The notes: generated from the sequence alone by a model not told the origin. A stretch of DNA of 64,000 bases from Pseudorhodoferax sp. Leaf265 (GCF_001422365.1 NZ_LMMT01000001.1:536820-600819); one strand, 5' to 3'; numbered from the stretch's first letter, positions 8,701-22,100 are shown. A program made the numbers and translations.

Positions 8701-9159
8701 GTGCTGCTCGACGTGAACATGGGCGAGATGGACGGCTGGGCCACCTGCCGCGCCCTGCGCCAGGCCGGCCACGCGGCGCTGCCGGTGGTGATGGTGTCGG
8801 CCAACGTGTTCCACGCACCGGGGCAGCTGGACGGCAGCGGCTGCAACGGCTTCGTCACCAAGCCGGTGGCCGAGTCCGAACTGATGGGCCAGCTGGAGCG
8901 GCATCTGCAGCTCGAGTGGGTCCACGAGGTGCCACCCGAGCGGCTGGTGCCCGAGCCCGCGCAGGCGCTGGCCCACACCCTGTCCAACGAGGCCACGGCC
9001 GAGCTGATCTGGCTCGCACGCATCGGCGATCTGGGCTCGTTGAAACGCGGCATCGCCCGCATGGCCGATCCCGCCACGCAGCGCGAGTGCGACTACCTGC
9101 GCCAGCTGGTCGAGCGGGTCGATCTGGAGAGTCTTCTGAGATGGTTGCAACGGGAATGA
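5776..9159 (+). CDS. Hybrid sensor histidine kinase with NCS1 permease-like sensor domain (system 1)
   Basis: 1127 residues. Residues about 30-485 form a 12-helix nucleobase:cation symporter-1 (cytosine permease-like) domain with G-A-G-F-G-Y-L-G-S and [10 protein letters not shown]. Residues 506-543 hold eight Cys spaced C-x2-C-x11-C-x7-C-x2-C-C-x5-C-x3-C. Two more membrane helices (about 575-645) lead into HisKA (M-S-H-E-F-R-T-P, phospho-His 692), HATPase (N-x-x-x-N-A-I-K-F-T, D-S-G-V-G-I, G-T-G-L-G-L) and a receiver domain (D935, phospho-Asp 979, K-P-V). The start at 5776 aligns with the paralogue at 19121-22561; an upstream in-frame ATG at 5626 would run through the intergenic element. The ligand is probably a nucleobase-like compound (inference). 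Confidence 0.9.
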   Translation: MDDTSAAAAPAQKIFRIRREYNTWVANETMEDFSLRFTPRARRHWSEFRVANTALGAVSFLALEAIGAAMALNYGFANALWAILLVGAITFLTALPISYYAARYAVDMDLLTRGAGFGYLGSTITSLIYASFTFIFFALEAAIMASALQLYFTGWSITACYLLSSLVVIPLVTYGITFISRLQSWTQPLWLALLVLPFIAIAVKNPGVFAQLPGLSGFTSGERDFSWLMFGAAATMAFALVVQVGEQVDFLRFLPEKTAANRLRWWAAVLAAGPGWIVPGMLKMLGGMLLAYLVLQIQLPLDKALDPTQMYLAAFGLLFADPAWAVAITVVFVVISQIKINVTNAYAGSLAWSNFFARLTHSHPGRVVWLVFNVLIAILLLTLGVFRALEEVLGLYANIAIAWVGALVADLVINKPLGLSPQGIEFQRGHLYDINPVGVGAMLLAGAVGVASYAGALGPGARAFSPLLALGTALLAAPLIAWGTRGRWYIARPRTPLWQPGESVACSVCENRFESEDMSFCPAYGAAICSLCCTLESRCHDRCKSRSSASEQTHDLLRKLLPGAVAQRVNFRLTHYLVVLVSLVLLLSTVMGLVYYQDVVAANLDAHARASMRTGFQKVYTLALLLLAVGAWWIVLGVESREVAQDESNHQNQLLLREIDAHKRTDAALQKAKEVAEAANLAKTRFVTGMSHEFRTPLNSILGYSQVLLRSADNEAVRGPVATIQRSGQHLSSLIDGMLDLARIEAGRMRIEPAAVSLRDFLDDLVRMVEPQAHAKGLAFRLELSARALPAYVQADARRLRQILLNLLSNAIKFTATGQVVLRVSHRMEVARFEVEDSGVGIAAHDLERIFLPFERSGSGRVAHEPGTGLGLAITRLLTDLMGGELSVTSSIGQGSCFRLRLYMRELTAIDQHQVENHRRVIGYRGERRRLLLVDDQPEQRQLLAAILIPLGFVTQEAASGPECLQAVASHPPDMVLLDVNMGEMDGWATCRALRQAGHAALPVVMVSANVFHAPGQLDGSGCNGFVTKPVAESELMGQLERHLQLEWVHEVPPERLVPEPAQALAHTLSNEATAELIWLARIGDLGSLKRGIARMADPATQRECDYLRQLVERVDLESLLRWLQRE

Positions 9160-10058
9160 CGGCCGCACCGCAAAAACTGGTCGTGCAGGTCGTGGACGAT
9201 GCGCCGGACACGCTGGGCTTCCTCGTGGACGCCCTGGAGGCGGCCGGCTACGGCGTGCTGGTGGCGCGCAGCGGCGAGGCCGCGCTGCAGGGCCTGGAGT
9301 GGGTGATCCCGGACGCCATCCTGCTCGATGCGCTGATGCCGGGCCTGGACGGCTTCGAGACCTGCCGGCGCATCAAGGCCCTGCCCGAGCGCGCCCACGT
9401 GCCCGTGATCTTCATGACCGCGTTGTCGGAAACGGCGCACATCGTTGCGGGCTTCGAAGCCGGTGGCGTGGACTACGTGGTCAAGCCCGTCAAGATCGAC
9501 GAGGTGCTGGCGCGCCTGGGCACCCATGTGCGCAACGCACGGGTCTCGCGGCTGGCCCGCGAGGCGGTCGACCTCGGCGGCCTGGGCGTGCTGCTGCTGG
9601 ACCACCAGGACCGGCTGGCCTGGCGCTCGCCACGTGCGGCCGAATGGCTGCAGCGCTTCTCGGCCCGGCCGGCCGAGCAATGGCAGGCCTGGCTGGCGCC
9701 GCAGCTCGCGCCGCTGCGCGCGGCCGGCGGCGGCTCGGCCTTGCTGGCCACCACGGGGGGCGAGGAGCTGCGGCTGCAATGGATCGGCGCCAGCGGCATG
9801 GCCGAGGCCATGGCGCTCCTGCAGGTGCGGCCGCAGGCGGCATCACGGCTGCGCGAGGCCGAACTCACGCCGCGCGAGGTCGAGGTGCTGTCCTGGCTGG
9901 CCAAGGGCAAGACCAACCGGGACATCGGCGACATCCTGGGCCTGTCGCCACGCACCGTGAACAAGCACCTCGAACATGCCTACGCCAAGCTGGGGGTGGA
10001 AACACGCGCCTCGGCCGCCGCGCTCATGACGCGCGAAGGCGCTCTGCCTGACAACTGA
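9141..10058 (+). CDS. LuxR-family response regulator, partner of NCS1-kinase 1
   Basis: 305 residues: an N-terminal receiver (acidic pair V-V-D-D near residue 19, phospho-Asp 63 in L-L-D-A-L-M-P-G, T-A, K-P-V), a middle PAS-like segment of about 100 residues, and a C-terminal LuxR-type HTH from about residue 242 (L-T-P-R-E-V-E-V-L-S-W-L-A-K-G-K-T-N-R-D-I). It overlaps the kinase 3' end by 19 bp from the ATG at 9141; a second in-frame ATG at 9156 overlaps the kinase stop as ATGA. I chose 9141 because the paralogous pair overlaps by 20 bp. It very probably receives phosphate from the adjacent kinase and acts on DNA. Confidence 0.9.
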   Translation: MVATGMTAAPQKLVVQVVDDAPDTLGFLVDALEAAGYGVLVARSGEAALQGLEWVIPDAILLDALMPGLDGFETCRRIKALPERAHVPVIFMTALSETAHIVAGFEAGGVDYVVKPVKIDEVLARLGTHVRNARVSRLAREAVDLGGLGVLLLDHQDRLAWRSPRAAEWLQRFSARPAEQWQAWLAPQLAPLRAAGGGSALLATTGGEELRLQWIGASGMAEAMALLQVRPQAASRLREAELTPREVEVLSWLAKGKTNRDIGDILGLSPRTVNKHLEHAYAKLGVETRASAAALMTREGALPDN

Positions 10059-10103
10059 CGCGGGCATTCGCGCCGCGTCGCGCACCGGTGCGAAGATGGC
10101 CGC

Positions 10104-10529
10104 ATGGACGCCTTCGCCGCCCTGCAGTCCCACCCCTGGGCCTACCCTGCCCTCGAAGTGGTGCACATCGTCGGCATCGCACTGCTGCTGGGCAACCTCG
10201 TGGCGCTGGAGGTGCGCGTGTTCGGCGGCGCCGCCGCGCTGCCGGTGCCGGCGCTGGCGCGGCTGTCGCTCACGCTGGCGCTGGCCGGCTTCGCGCTGGC
10301 CGCCGGCAGCGGCCTGCTGATGTTCGCCAGCCACCCCGGCGAACTGCTGGCCAACCGCAGCTTCCTGCTCAAGATGGGGCTGCTGGCGCTGGCCGGCTGC
10401 AACGCAGCCTGGTTCCACGGCCGCGGCGCGCTGGCGCGGCTTGACCGGCTGGCCAGGCTGCAGATGCTGGCGTCCACCCTGCTGTGGCTGGCGGCCATTG
10501 CCTGCGGCCGCTGGATTGCCTACGAATGA
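10104..10529 (+). CDS. Small four-helix inner-membrane protein (DUF6644-like)
   Basis: 141 residues that are almost wholly hydrophobic in four predicted membrane helices, with a conserved-looking V-V-H-I-V-G-I-A-L-L-L-G-N in helix 1 (a His within the membrane). No enzyme motif is visible. It precedes the exported protein gene by 22 bp and is probably co-transcribed with it. Paired small membrane and exported proteins of this kind are common in Comamonadaceae and of unknown function; the family name is from resemblance only. Confidence 0.75.
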   Translation: MDAFAALQSHPWAYPALEVVHIVGIALLLGNLVALEVRVFGGAAALPVPALARLSLTLALAGFALAAGSGLLMFASHPGELLANRSFLLKMGLLALAGCNAAWFHGRGALARLDRLARLQMLASTLLWLAAIACGRWIAYE

Positions 10530-10551
10530 ACCACCACCAAGGAGCGATGCC

Positions 10552-11040
10552 ATGACCCTGCACCTCACGCGCCGCCGGCTGTTCGCGCTGGCCAGCCTGG
10601 CCACCCCGCTGGCGCTGCAGCGCGCCTACGCCCACCACGGCTGGAGCAGCTTCGACCAGGACCGGCCGATCTACCTGGAAGGCCAGGTCGTCGAGAGCCG
10701 CTGGCGCAACCCGCACGCCGAACTCGTGGTCGAGACGCCGGCCGCACTGGCCCTGCCGGCCGATTTGAAGCAGCGCACGCTGCCCCCCCAGAGCGCTGGC
10801 ATCGACGGTGCCGCCTTGCTGGCCAACACCGTGCTGCCCACGCGCAAGGACCGGCGCTGGGAGCTGGAACTGGCACCGCTCACGCGCATGCGCGCCTGGC
10901 AGGCCGCGGAGATCCGCACAGGCGACCGCGTCGCAGCCGTGGGCTTCACGTTCAAGGGCGAGCAGGGCGATGCCGTCATGCGGGTGGAATACCTGTTCGT
11001 GGGCGACAAGACCTACGGGTTGCGCTCCAGCCCCGCATGA
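10552..11040 (+). CDS. Exported protein of unknown function (DUF6152-like), possible Tat substrate
   Basis: 162 residues. The start is fixed by AAGGAG 7 nt before the ATG. The N-terminus T-R-R-R-L-F-A-L-A resembles a twin-arginine signal, with cleavage likely after A-Y-A, leaving a mature end H-H-G-W-S-S-F-D. A beta-rich domain follows with L-E-G-Q-V-V-E-S-R-W-R-N-P-H, typical of the DUF6152 family, a small OB-like periplasmic fold. An N-terminal His pair could bind metal (inference). It is translated with the four-helix membrane protein upstream. Confidence 0.75.
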   Translation: MTLHLTRRRLFALASLATPLALQRAYAHHGWSSFDQDRPIYLEGQVVESRWRNPHAELVVETPAALALPADLKQRTLPPQSAGIDGAALLANTVLPTRKDRRWELELAPLTRMRAWQAAEIRTGDRVAAVGFTFKGEQGDAVMRVEYLFVGDKTYGLRSSPA

Positions 11041-11048
11041 ACAGGACA

Positions 11049-11085
11049 GTATTCCATGTGAATACAAAACTGTTGCTTGACAACA
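11049..11085. promoter_or_regulatory. Two tandem inverted repeats upstream of the GGDEF-EAL gene
   Basis: GTATTC-CATGT-GAATAC (11049-11065) and TGTTG-CTTGA-CAACA (11071-11085) are two perfect inverted repeats, each with a 5-base centre, 44-80 bp before the ATG at 11129. The stretch is AT-rich against its surroundings. They look like operator half-sites; a consensus TTGACA lies inside the second repeat (11077-11082). Confidence 0.4.
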
Positions 11086-11128
11086 ATCCATACAATCAGG
11101 GCTGTTCTATAGCACCGACACAGCCACC

Positions 11129-13300
11129 ATGTCCGCCCCGCTCCCCCGCACCGTCGACCCGACCGGTCGCGGGAGCGCGCGGCCTCGGCGGCGCAACCTC
11201 GCCGCCGCGGCAGCTGCGCGCGCCACCTGGTGGTTTGCCGGTGCCGCCGTCACGCTGTTGCTCGCCTGGTGGCAGCCGGCAGGCCTGCAGCATCTGGATC
11301 TGCTGGCCTACCACCTGCTGCAGCCGGATGCCGCAGCGCCTGCAGCGCTCCCCCTTGCACCCGTGGCCGTCGAACAAGTGCCGACGCCACTGGCCGCGCT
11401 GTTCACGCTGCTGCTGGTGAGCGCGGTGGCGCTGCGGCCACGCAAGGCACCGGCACGCCTGCTGCTGGCCCTGGCACTGCTGTGCCTGCCGCTGGCCGCC
11501 AGCTCGGCCTTGCTGACCCAGCAGCGCTGGTTGCCCCCGGCGTTGCCGGTCGCCGGCCTGGCGGTGGCGCTGGGCTTCCGTGAAGCAGCGCGGGCACGCG
11601 CGGAGCAGCGCCAGCAGCAGCGCACGCGCGCCCAGGCCCAGGCCGCACTGCGCGCCATCGACGATGCAGTGCTCACCGTCGATGGCGCCGACCACACCGT
11701 GCGCTTCGCCAATCCCAGCGCGGTCCTGCAGGCCGCGCCGAGGGTGCTGGACGGGCGCCCGCTGGCCATCGCCTATCCATTGGAGGCGCACAGCCACGAA
11801 GCGCTGCATGCTGCCATCACGGCCTGTGTCGCCCAGGGTGTCAGCGTGCGTGTGCGCGAATTGCTGCGCCTGCGCTCGGCCGAGGGCCTGCGCAGCCTGC
11901 GCGCGACAGCCAGTCCGCTGCGCGCCACGGACGGGGGGATCGACGGCGCCGTGCTGGTGTTCACCGACATGACCGGAGCACTGGAAGCCGCCCGCGAGCG
12001 CGAGCATGCCGCGACCCACGACGCGCTGACCGGCCTGCCCAACCGTGTGCTGCTGCAGGAGCAGTTGCAGCTGACGCTCTCGCGCGTGAAGCGCCAGCAC
12101 AGCGTGGCGGCCATCCTGTTCGTCGACCTGGACCGCTTCAAGCACATCAACGACACGCTGGGCCACCGCACCGGCGATGCCATGCTGCGCGTGCTGGCCC
12201 AGCGGCTGCAGGCCCTGTGCCGCAACACCGACACGGTGGCGCGCTGGGGCGGCGACGAGTTCGTGCTGATCCTCGAAGACGTGGGCGGGCCGGAGGGCGC
12301 CGCGCTGGGCGCCACAAAGATCGTCGACGCGCTGTCGCGCGACGTGGCGCTGGGCCCGGAGTTCAGCCACCGCCTACTGCCCAGTTCGGCCAGTGTGGGC
12401 GTGGTGCTGGTGCCGCGCGACGGCACGCAAATCGAGGACCTGCTGTCCAAGGCCGACATGGCCATGTACCGCGCCAAGGGCCAGCCCAAGGCCAGCTTCC
12501 ACATCTGGGCCGCCGACATCAACGCCCGCATGCACGACCGCCTGGCGCGCGAGGTCGACCTGCGCCAGGCCCTGCTGCACGAGCGCCTGCAACTGCACTA
12601 CCAGCCGCAGTTCGCCTTCGACAGCGGCCGCATGATCGGCATGGAAGCCCTGATGCGCTGGCAGCCGGCGCCCGGGCAGTCCGTGCCGCCGTCCGAGTTC
12701 ATCCAGCTGGCCGAGGAATCCGGCCTGATCGTCGACATGGGCGCCTGGGCCGTGCGCCAGGTGACCCGGCAAATCGCCGTCTGGCTCGCAGCCGGGCTGC
12801 GGCCGGTGCCCGTGGCCGTCAACGTGTCGGCACGCCAGTGGACCCACGGCGAGATCGTGCAGGTGGTGCGGCTGGCGCTGCGCGAGAGCGCCATTCCGCC
12901 GGCGCTGTTGCGGCTGGAGATCACGGAGACGGTCGCCATGGGCGAAGGCGACCAGACCATCGGCCTGCTGCACGACATCCACGCGCTGGGCATCCGGCTC
13001 TCGCTGGACGACTTCGGCACCGGCTACTCGTCGATGGCCTACCTCAAGCGCTTCCCGCTGGACGAACTCAAGATCGACCGCAGTTTCGTCACGGCGCTGC
13101 CGCAGGACCAGCAGGATGCCGCCATCGTGCACGCCACGGTGGCGCTGGGGCGTGGCCTGGGCCTGCGCGTGCTGGCCGAAGGCGTGGAAACGCAGGCCCA
13201 GGCCGAATTCCTGGCGGCCTGCGGCTGCGACGGCGCCCAGGGCTACCTCTACAGCCCGCCCGAACCGGCCGAAGCGGCGGCGCTGCGCCTGCAGAACTGA
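11129..13300 (+). CDS. Membrane-bound GGDEF-EAL protein (c-di-GMP cyclase/phosphodiesterase)
   Basis: 723 residues: three or so membrane helices in the first 150 residues (the outer part resembles a shortened CHASE2-type sensor), a short coiled coil, a PAS domain (about 170-285), a GGDEF domain with intact R-W-G-G-D-E-F (374-378) and an EAL domain with intact E-A-L (506-508), D-D-F-G-T-G-Y-S-S and the E-G-V-E-T motif. Both catalytic halves therefore look competent, so net activity may switch with the PAS/membrane signal. It lies between the two NCS1-kinase systems and before the MHYT kinase. Confidence 0.92.
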   Translation: MSAPLPRTVDPTGRGSARPRRRNLAAAAAARATWWFAGAAVTLLLAWWQPAGLQHLDLLAYHLLQPDAAAPAALPLAPVAVEQVPTPLAALFTLLLVSAVALRPRKAPARLLLALALLCLPLAASSALLTQQRWLPPALPVAGLAVALGFREAARARAEQRQQQRTRAQAQAALRAIDDAVLTVDGADHTVRFANPSAVLQAAPRVLDGRPLAIAYPLEAHSHEALHAAITACVAQGVSVRVRELLRLRSAEGLRSLRATASPLRATDGGIDGAVLVFTDMTGALEAAREREHAATHDALTGLPNRVLLQEQLQLTLSRVKRQHSVAAILFVDLDRFKHINDTLGHRTGDAMLRVLAQRLQALCRNTDTVARWGGDEFVLILEDVGGPEGAALGATKIVDALSRDVALGPEFSHRLLPSSASVGVVLVPRDGTQIEDLLSKADMAMYRAKGQPKASFHIWAADINARMHDRLAREVDLRQALLHERLQLHYQPQFAFDSGRMIGMEALMRWQPAPGQSVPPSEFIQLAEESGLIVDMGAWAVRQVTRQIAVWLAAGLRPVPVAVNVSARQWTHGEIVQVVRLALRESAIPPALLRLEITETVAMGEGDQTIGLLHDIHALGIRLSLDDFGTGYSSMAYLKRFPLDELKIDRSFVTALPQDQQDAAIVHATVALGRGLGLRVLAEGVETQAQAEFLAACGCDGAQGYLYSPPEPAEAAALRLQN

Positions 13301-13341
13301 GCCAAATTGCGGCGTCCGCGCCACAACGCCGCGGGAAAACA

Positions 13342-13366
13342 GCGTGCATGTGGAAAGCTTGCACGC
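13342..13366. promoter_or_regulatory. Inverted repeat between the GGDEF-EAL and MHYT-kinase genes
   Basis: GCGTGCA and TGCACGC form 7-bp arms around an 11-base spacer, 66-90 bp before the ATG at 13432. There is no T-tract, so an operator or weak hairpin is more likely than an intrinsic terminator. Confidence 0.3.
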
Positions 13367-13431
13367 CTGCATCCGCTCTATTGGCGAACATACGGGCCGC
13401 ACGATTTCGTCAGATTTTGTAACAAGTTCAG

Positions 13432-17147
<3,716 letters not shown>

Positions 17148-17151
<4 letters not shown>

Positions 17152-18155
17152 CAACCGAAACCGACCGCCGCCCGCGTGTGCTGCTGGTGGACGACGAACC
17201 CACCAACCTGCAGGTGCTGCGCGGCATCCTGCAGGCCGACTACCGGCTGCTGTATGCGCGCGACGGCGCCACCGCGCTCAAGCTGGCGCGCGAGGAGAAG
17301 CCCGACCTGTTGCTGCTGGACGTGATGATGCCGGGCATGAGCGGCCACGAGGTCTGCCGCACGCTCAAGGCCGACGCGATCACGCAGTCCATCCCGGTGG
17401 TGTTCGTCACCGCGCTGTCGGACGCCGGCGACGAGGCGCAGGGCTTCGACGCCGGTGCGGTCGACTACATCATCAAGCCCGTGAGCCCGCCCGTGGTGCG
17501 CGCGCGCGTGCGCACCCATCTGTCGCTGGTGCGCATGGACGAACTCAAGGCCTCGCGGCTGGAGATCGTGCAGCGCCTGGGCCGCGCCGCCGAGTACAAG
17601 GACAACGAGACCGGCCAGCATGTGCTGCGCATGAGCCACTACGCCCAGGCACTGGCGCTGGCGCTGGGCTTCGATCCGCGCGATGCCGAGGACCTGCTGC
17701 ACGCCGCGCCCATGCACGACGTGGGCAAGATCGGCATTCCCGACCACATCCTGCGCAAGCCGGGCCAGTTGACGCCCGACGAATGGGCCGTGATGCGCTC
17801 GCACGCCACCATCGGCGCCGACATCATCGGCCAGCACGACAGCGGCGTGCTGCACATCGCGGCGAAGATCGCACTGAGCCACCACGAGAAATGGGATGGC
17901 AGTGGCTACCCGGGTGGCCTGGCCGGTGAAGCCATCCCGCTGGAGGCGCGCATCGTCGCCATTGCCGACGTGTTCGACGCGCTGACCAGCGTGCGGCCCT
18001 ACAAAGCGGCCTGGAGCGTGGAAGACGCGGTGGCGCTGCTCGAGCGCGAGGCTGGCAAGCAGTTCGACCCCGCGCTGGTACCGGTCTTCGTCGGCATCCT
18101 GCCGCAGGTGCTGGGGATCCGCGAGCGCTTCTCGGACGCGCCCACACCGGCCTGA
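17148..18155 (+). CDS. HD-GYP response regulator (RpfG-like c-di-GMP phosphodiesterase)
   Basis: 335 residues: a receiver (V-D-D-E, phospho-Asp 58 in L-L-D-V-M-M-P-G, T-A, K-P-V) followed by an HD-GYP domain with intact metal ligands (H-D-V-G-K-I-G-I-P) and the H-H-E-K-W-D-G-S-G-Y-P-G-G-L signature. It should hydrolyse c-di-GMP under control of phosphorylation. Coupling by ATGA to the MHYT-HPt kinase gives a direct route from sensor to effector. It ends two bases before the convergent regulator gene, with no terminator between them. Confidence 0.93.
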
Positions 18156-18156
18156 A

Positions 18157-19140
18157 TCAGCCCTGGAACTGCGGCTGCAGTTGCCGCACGCGCTGCAGCG
18201 CCACCGTGGCCGCGGCCGTGCGCGTCTCCACGCCGAGCTTGACGTAGACACGCTCCAGGTGCTTCTTGATGGTGGCGGGGCTCGCGCCCAGGATCTCGCC
18301 GATGTCGCGGTTGGTCTTGCCCTTGACCAGCCAGTACAGGACCTCGGCCTCGCGCGCGGTCAGCGCCAACGACAGGCCCAGCGCTTCGATCACGGCGGCA
18401 TCGGACTCCTCGCGCATGACGATGAGCCAGTCGCCGCCGCCCTCGCCGTCGCCGGTCTGGCGGTGCAGCCGGAAGCTCAGCGCGCGCGCGCCCTGCGCCA
18501 CGCGCAGCGGCGGCGGCTCGATCTGGCGCTGTTCGGCATCGGCCGCATGGCGCCGCAGCCAGTCCAGTACGGCCTCGGGTGCCACGCTGCCCACGTGCGG
18601 GCCGCCGCAGTAGCGCTGCAGCAACTCGCGCGCCAGCACGGTTTGCCACATCAGCCGGCCGTCGCTCAGGCGCACGGTGATGCTGGCGTAGCCGAAGGCG
18701 TCGAGCGCGTTGCGCGCCTGGCGCCGCTCGCGCGCACTGGCCAGGTGGACACCCATGCGGGCGAGCACCTCCTTGGGCTTGATCGGCTTGGTCACGTAGT
18801 CCACGCCGCCGGACTCCAGTGCCGCGACCAGGTGCTCGGTCTCGGTCAGGCCGGTCATGAAGATGATGGGGATGTGGGCAGTGGCCGGCGAGGCCTTGAG
18901 CCGGCGCGCGACCTCGAAGCCGTCCATGCCCGGCATCATGGCGTCCAGCAACACCACGTCGGGCAGCGCCTGGGCCGCGCGCTGCAAGGCCATCTCGCCG
19001 CCCGTCGCCACCAGCACAGTGAAGCCCGACTCGTCGAGCGCGTCGTGCAGCACGGCGAGGTTGTCGGGCACGTCGTCGACGATCAGCACCACATCGCTGT
19101 TGGCACGGTCCAGGGTCTGGTCAAGGGGTGGGTGCGGCAT
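18157..19140 (-). CDS. LuxR-family response regulator, partner of NCS1-kinase 2
   Basis: 327 residues with the same plan as the regulator at 9141-10058: receiver (I-V-D-D, phospho-Asp in L-L-D-A-M-M-P-G-M-D-G), a PAS-like middle, and a LuxR HTH (L-T-A-R-E-A-E-V-L-Y-W-L-V-K-G-K-T-N-R-D-I-G-E-I-L-G). The ATG lies 20 bp inside the end of the kinase gene. The recognition helix differs from its paralogue (S-P-A-T-I-K-K-H-L-E-R versus S-P-R-T-V-N-K-H-L-E-H), so target sites may be related but not identical. Its targets are unknown; the urease promoter is an obvious nearby candidate. Confidence 0.9.
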   Translation of the reverse strand: MPHPPLDQTLDRANSDVVLIVDDVPDNLAVLHDALDESGFTVLVATGGEMALQRAAQALPDVVLLDAMMPGMDGFEVARRLKASPATAHIPIIFMTGLTETEHLVAALESGGVDYVTKPIKPKEVLARMGVHLASARERRQARNALDAFGYASITVRLSDGRLMWQTVLARELLQRYCGGPHVGSVAPEAVLDWLRRHAADAEQRQIEPPPLRVAQGARALSFRLHRQTGDGEGGGDWLIVMREESDAAVIEALGLSLALTAREAEVLYWLVKGKTNRDIGEILGASPATIKKHLERVYVKLGVETRTAAATVALQRVRQLQPQFQG

Positions 19141-22100
19141 CGGCTTGTTGCAGCAATCGGCTCATGGCCTCGAACTGGAATTGTCGGGCCAGCGCGCGCA
19201 TCTGCTGCACGAAGCCGGCGCAGGCCGGCTGGCCGCGCTCGATGGCGTCCAGCGCATTCATGATGCCGCGGTGGAAGCCCAGGTCGACCGCCTGCTGCAG
19301 CGCTGTGCGGCTGGCCGCGTCGGGATAGGCCAGCGGTGCGGCCGGGGCCGGCTGCGCTGCCGCGGCGTCGGCAGCCGGTGCCTTCTCCAGCCACTCCAGC
19401 GCGAGCTGGCGACCCAGCCAGTCCAGCAGTTCGGACAGGCGCACGGGTTTGACGAGAAAGTCCTCGGGCCGGATCCCGACATCGTTCTCCAGGCCCTTGT
19501 CGAAGGCGTTGGCCGAGACGATGGCGATGCGCGGCGGCCGCGGCAGCAACGCGCGCACGCGGCGGATGGTTTCCCAGCCGTCGATGCCCGGCATGGCCAG
19601 GTCCATCAGGATGGCGTCGGGCCGGTAACCCGCGACCAGCAGATCCAGGCAGTCATGGCCGCTGGCGGCCGTGCGCAGCAGGAAGCCCAGCGGCTCCAGG
19701 AGGTGCACGAGCAACTGGCGATCGACCTCCTCGTTGTCGACCACAAGGATGCTGCGGCGCTGGCCGGCATAGCCATGGCGCGGCGTGGTGGTCCGCGCCA
19801 CCTGCCGCCCGGCGCTGCCATGCTGCGCGGGCAGGAACAGCCGTACCCGGAACTGCGAGCCCACGCCGGGTTCGCTCGTGGCCGTGAGCTCGCCGCCCAT
19901 GAGGTCGGTCAGCATCTTGGCGATCGTGAGCCCCAGGCCGGCGCCGCCCGGCGCGCCCTGGCCCGGCGCAGGCGCGCGTGCGAAGGGTTCGAAGATCTGC
20001 GCCAGCGCATCGGCCGCGATGCCGGGGCCGCTGTCGGCGATCTCCAGGGTCGCCATCTCGCGCTGGTAGCGCACACGAAAACGCACATGGCCCACGGCCG
20101 TGAACTTGATGGCGTTGCCCAGCAGGTTGATGAGGATCTGGCGCAGCCGCTGCTCGTCGGCGCGCACCAGCTCGGGCAGCTGGCCCTCGGGCTCGAAGTG
20201 GAACGCCAGGCCCTTGCCCGCCGCCTGCAGCTCGAACATGGACGCGACCTCGTGCACGGTGTCGGCGAAGGCCATGGGCCGGATGTTGAGCGTGAGCTTG
20301 CCCGACTCGATGCGCGCGATGTCCAGCGTGCCGTCGACGAGCTGCAGCAGATGCTCGCCGCCGCGCTTGATGACCTGCACGGCATGGCGCCGGTGCGGCG
20401 GCACGGCCGCGTCCTCGCCCATCAGCTGCGCATAGCCCAGGATGCTGTTGAGCGGCGTGCGCAGCTCGTGGCTGATGGCGCTGATGTAACGGCTCTTGGC
20501 CTGGTTGGCCTGGTCGGCCTGGCGCCGCGCCTCCTCGGCGACCTGACGTGCACGCTGCAGCTCGGCATCGGTCTGGCGGTGCAGCGCGATCTCGCGCACC
20601 AGCAGGTGGGTCTGGCGGTTGGACTCTTCCTGCGCCACCTGCCGGCTCTTGTGCGCCAGCACCAGCCACCAGGCCACGATGCCGGCCGCCAGCAGCAGCG
20701 CCATGTAGGCTTTGGTGAAGCCCGAGCGCAGGGCCTCCTCGGCCAGCCGCGCGCCGGCCATGCCTTCGGTGACCGCGGTCTCCTGGCTGTAGAGCAGGCC
20801 GAACACGGCCGCCAGCAGCGGCACCAGGACCAGCATGAGCAGCAGGTAGTGCGCTAGCCCGGTCTCCAGGTAGGGCCAGATGCGCCGCGGCAGCAGCCAG
20901 CGCAGCGCGGACGACCATTGCCAGGACAGCGAGGCGCGCGGCTTGCAGAGGTCGCCGCAGCGCGCGTCCAGCGTGCAGCACAGCGAGCAGATCGGCCCCT
21001 GGTAGGCAGGGCAATGCGCCATGTCCGGGCCTTCGTACTCGCGCTCGCAGATCACGCAGCGGTTTGTCTGTGGCGTGGATTGCCGGGCGATGTAGTAGCG
21101 CCCCTTGGTCAGCCAGGCCAGCAGCGGCGAGGCCACGAAGGCCGTGCCCAGCGCGATCAGCGCCGAAAAGGCCTGCGCCAGCGGCCCGAACAGTCCGATG
21201 TAGGCACTGATGGACAGCACCGAGGCCAGTGCCATCGCGCCCACGCCCACGGGGTTGATGTCGTACAGGTGGGCACGCTTGAACTCGATGCCCTTGGGCG
21301 ACAGGCCCAGCGGCTTGTTGACGACCAGGTCGGCCACCACGGCCATGATCCAGGCGATCGCCAGGTTGGAGTACAGGCCCAGCACCTCGCCCAGGGCCTG
21401 GAACACGTTCATCTCCATGAGCATGAACGCGATCAGCGTGTTGAACACCACCCAGACCACGCGGCCCGGGTGGCTGTGCGTCACGCGCGAGAAGAAATTG
21501 GACCAGGCCAGCGAGCCCGCGTAGGCATTGGTCACGTTGATCTTGAGCTGGGAGACCACCACGAACAGCGCTGTGGCGGCCACCGCCCAGCCCAGGTTGG
21601 GGAACACGTACTCGTAGGCCGCCAGGTACATCTGGTTCGGATCGACCGCACGCTCCTTGGGCACCATGTGGGTGATGGCCAGGTAGGCCAGCAGCGCACC
21701 GCCCAGCATCTTGACCACGCCCAGCACCACCCAGCCCGGCCCGCCGACCAGCACGCCGAGCCACCAGCGCCTGCGGTTGGCGCGTTCGCGCACCGGCATG
21801 AACCGCAGGTAATCGGCCTGCTCCCCCATCTGGGTGATCAGCGCGATTCCCACGGTCAACGCAGCACCAAATAGGTGCATCTCAAAGCCATCACGCGAGG
21901 ATTTTTCACCGACATAGTGCGTGACGCCCATGAACGCACCAGGATCGCGCATCAACACATAGACGAAGGGCACGACCAGCATGACCAGCCACAGCGGCTG
22001 TGTCCACATCTGCAGCCGGCTGATGGCCGAGACGCCGTGCGTGACCAGCGGGATCACGACCAGCGCACAGATGAGGTAGCCCCAGGTCGGCGGAATGCCC

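Noticed and set aside
5701-9168. Very long open frame on the minus strand (1155 residues) opposite kinase 1
   Set aside because: It mirrors the codon pattern of the real + gene; the sequence is rich in H, R, Q and A with no motif. High GC keeps antisense frames open.
11077-11096. TTGACA followed by TACAAT as a sigma-70 promoter for the GGDEF-EAL gene
   Set aside because: The two hexamers are only 8 bases apart, not 16-18.
13342-13366. Inverted repeat as intrinsic terminator of the GGDEF-EAL gene
   Set aside because: No T-run follows on either strand.
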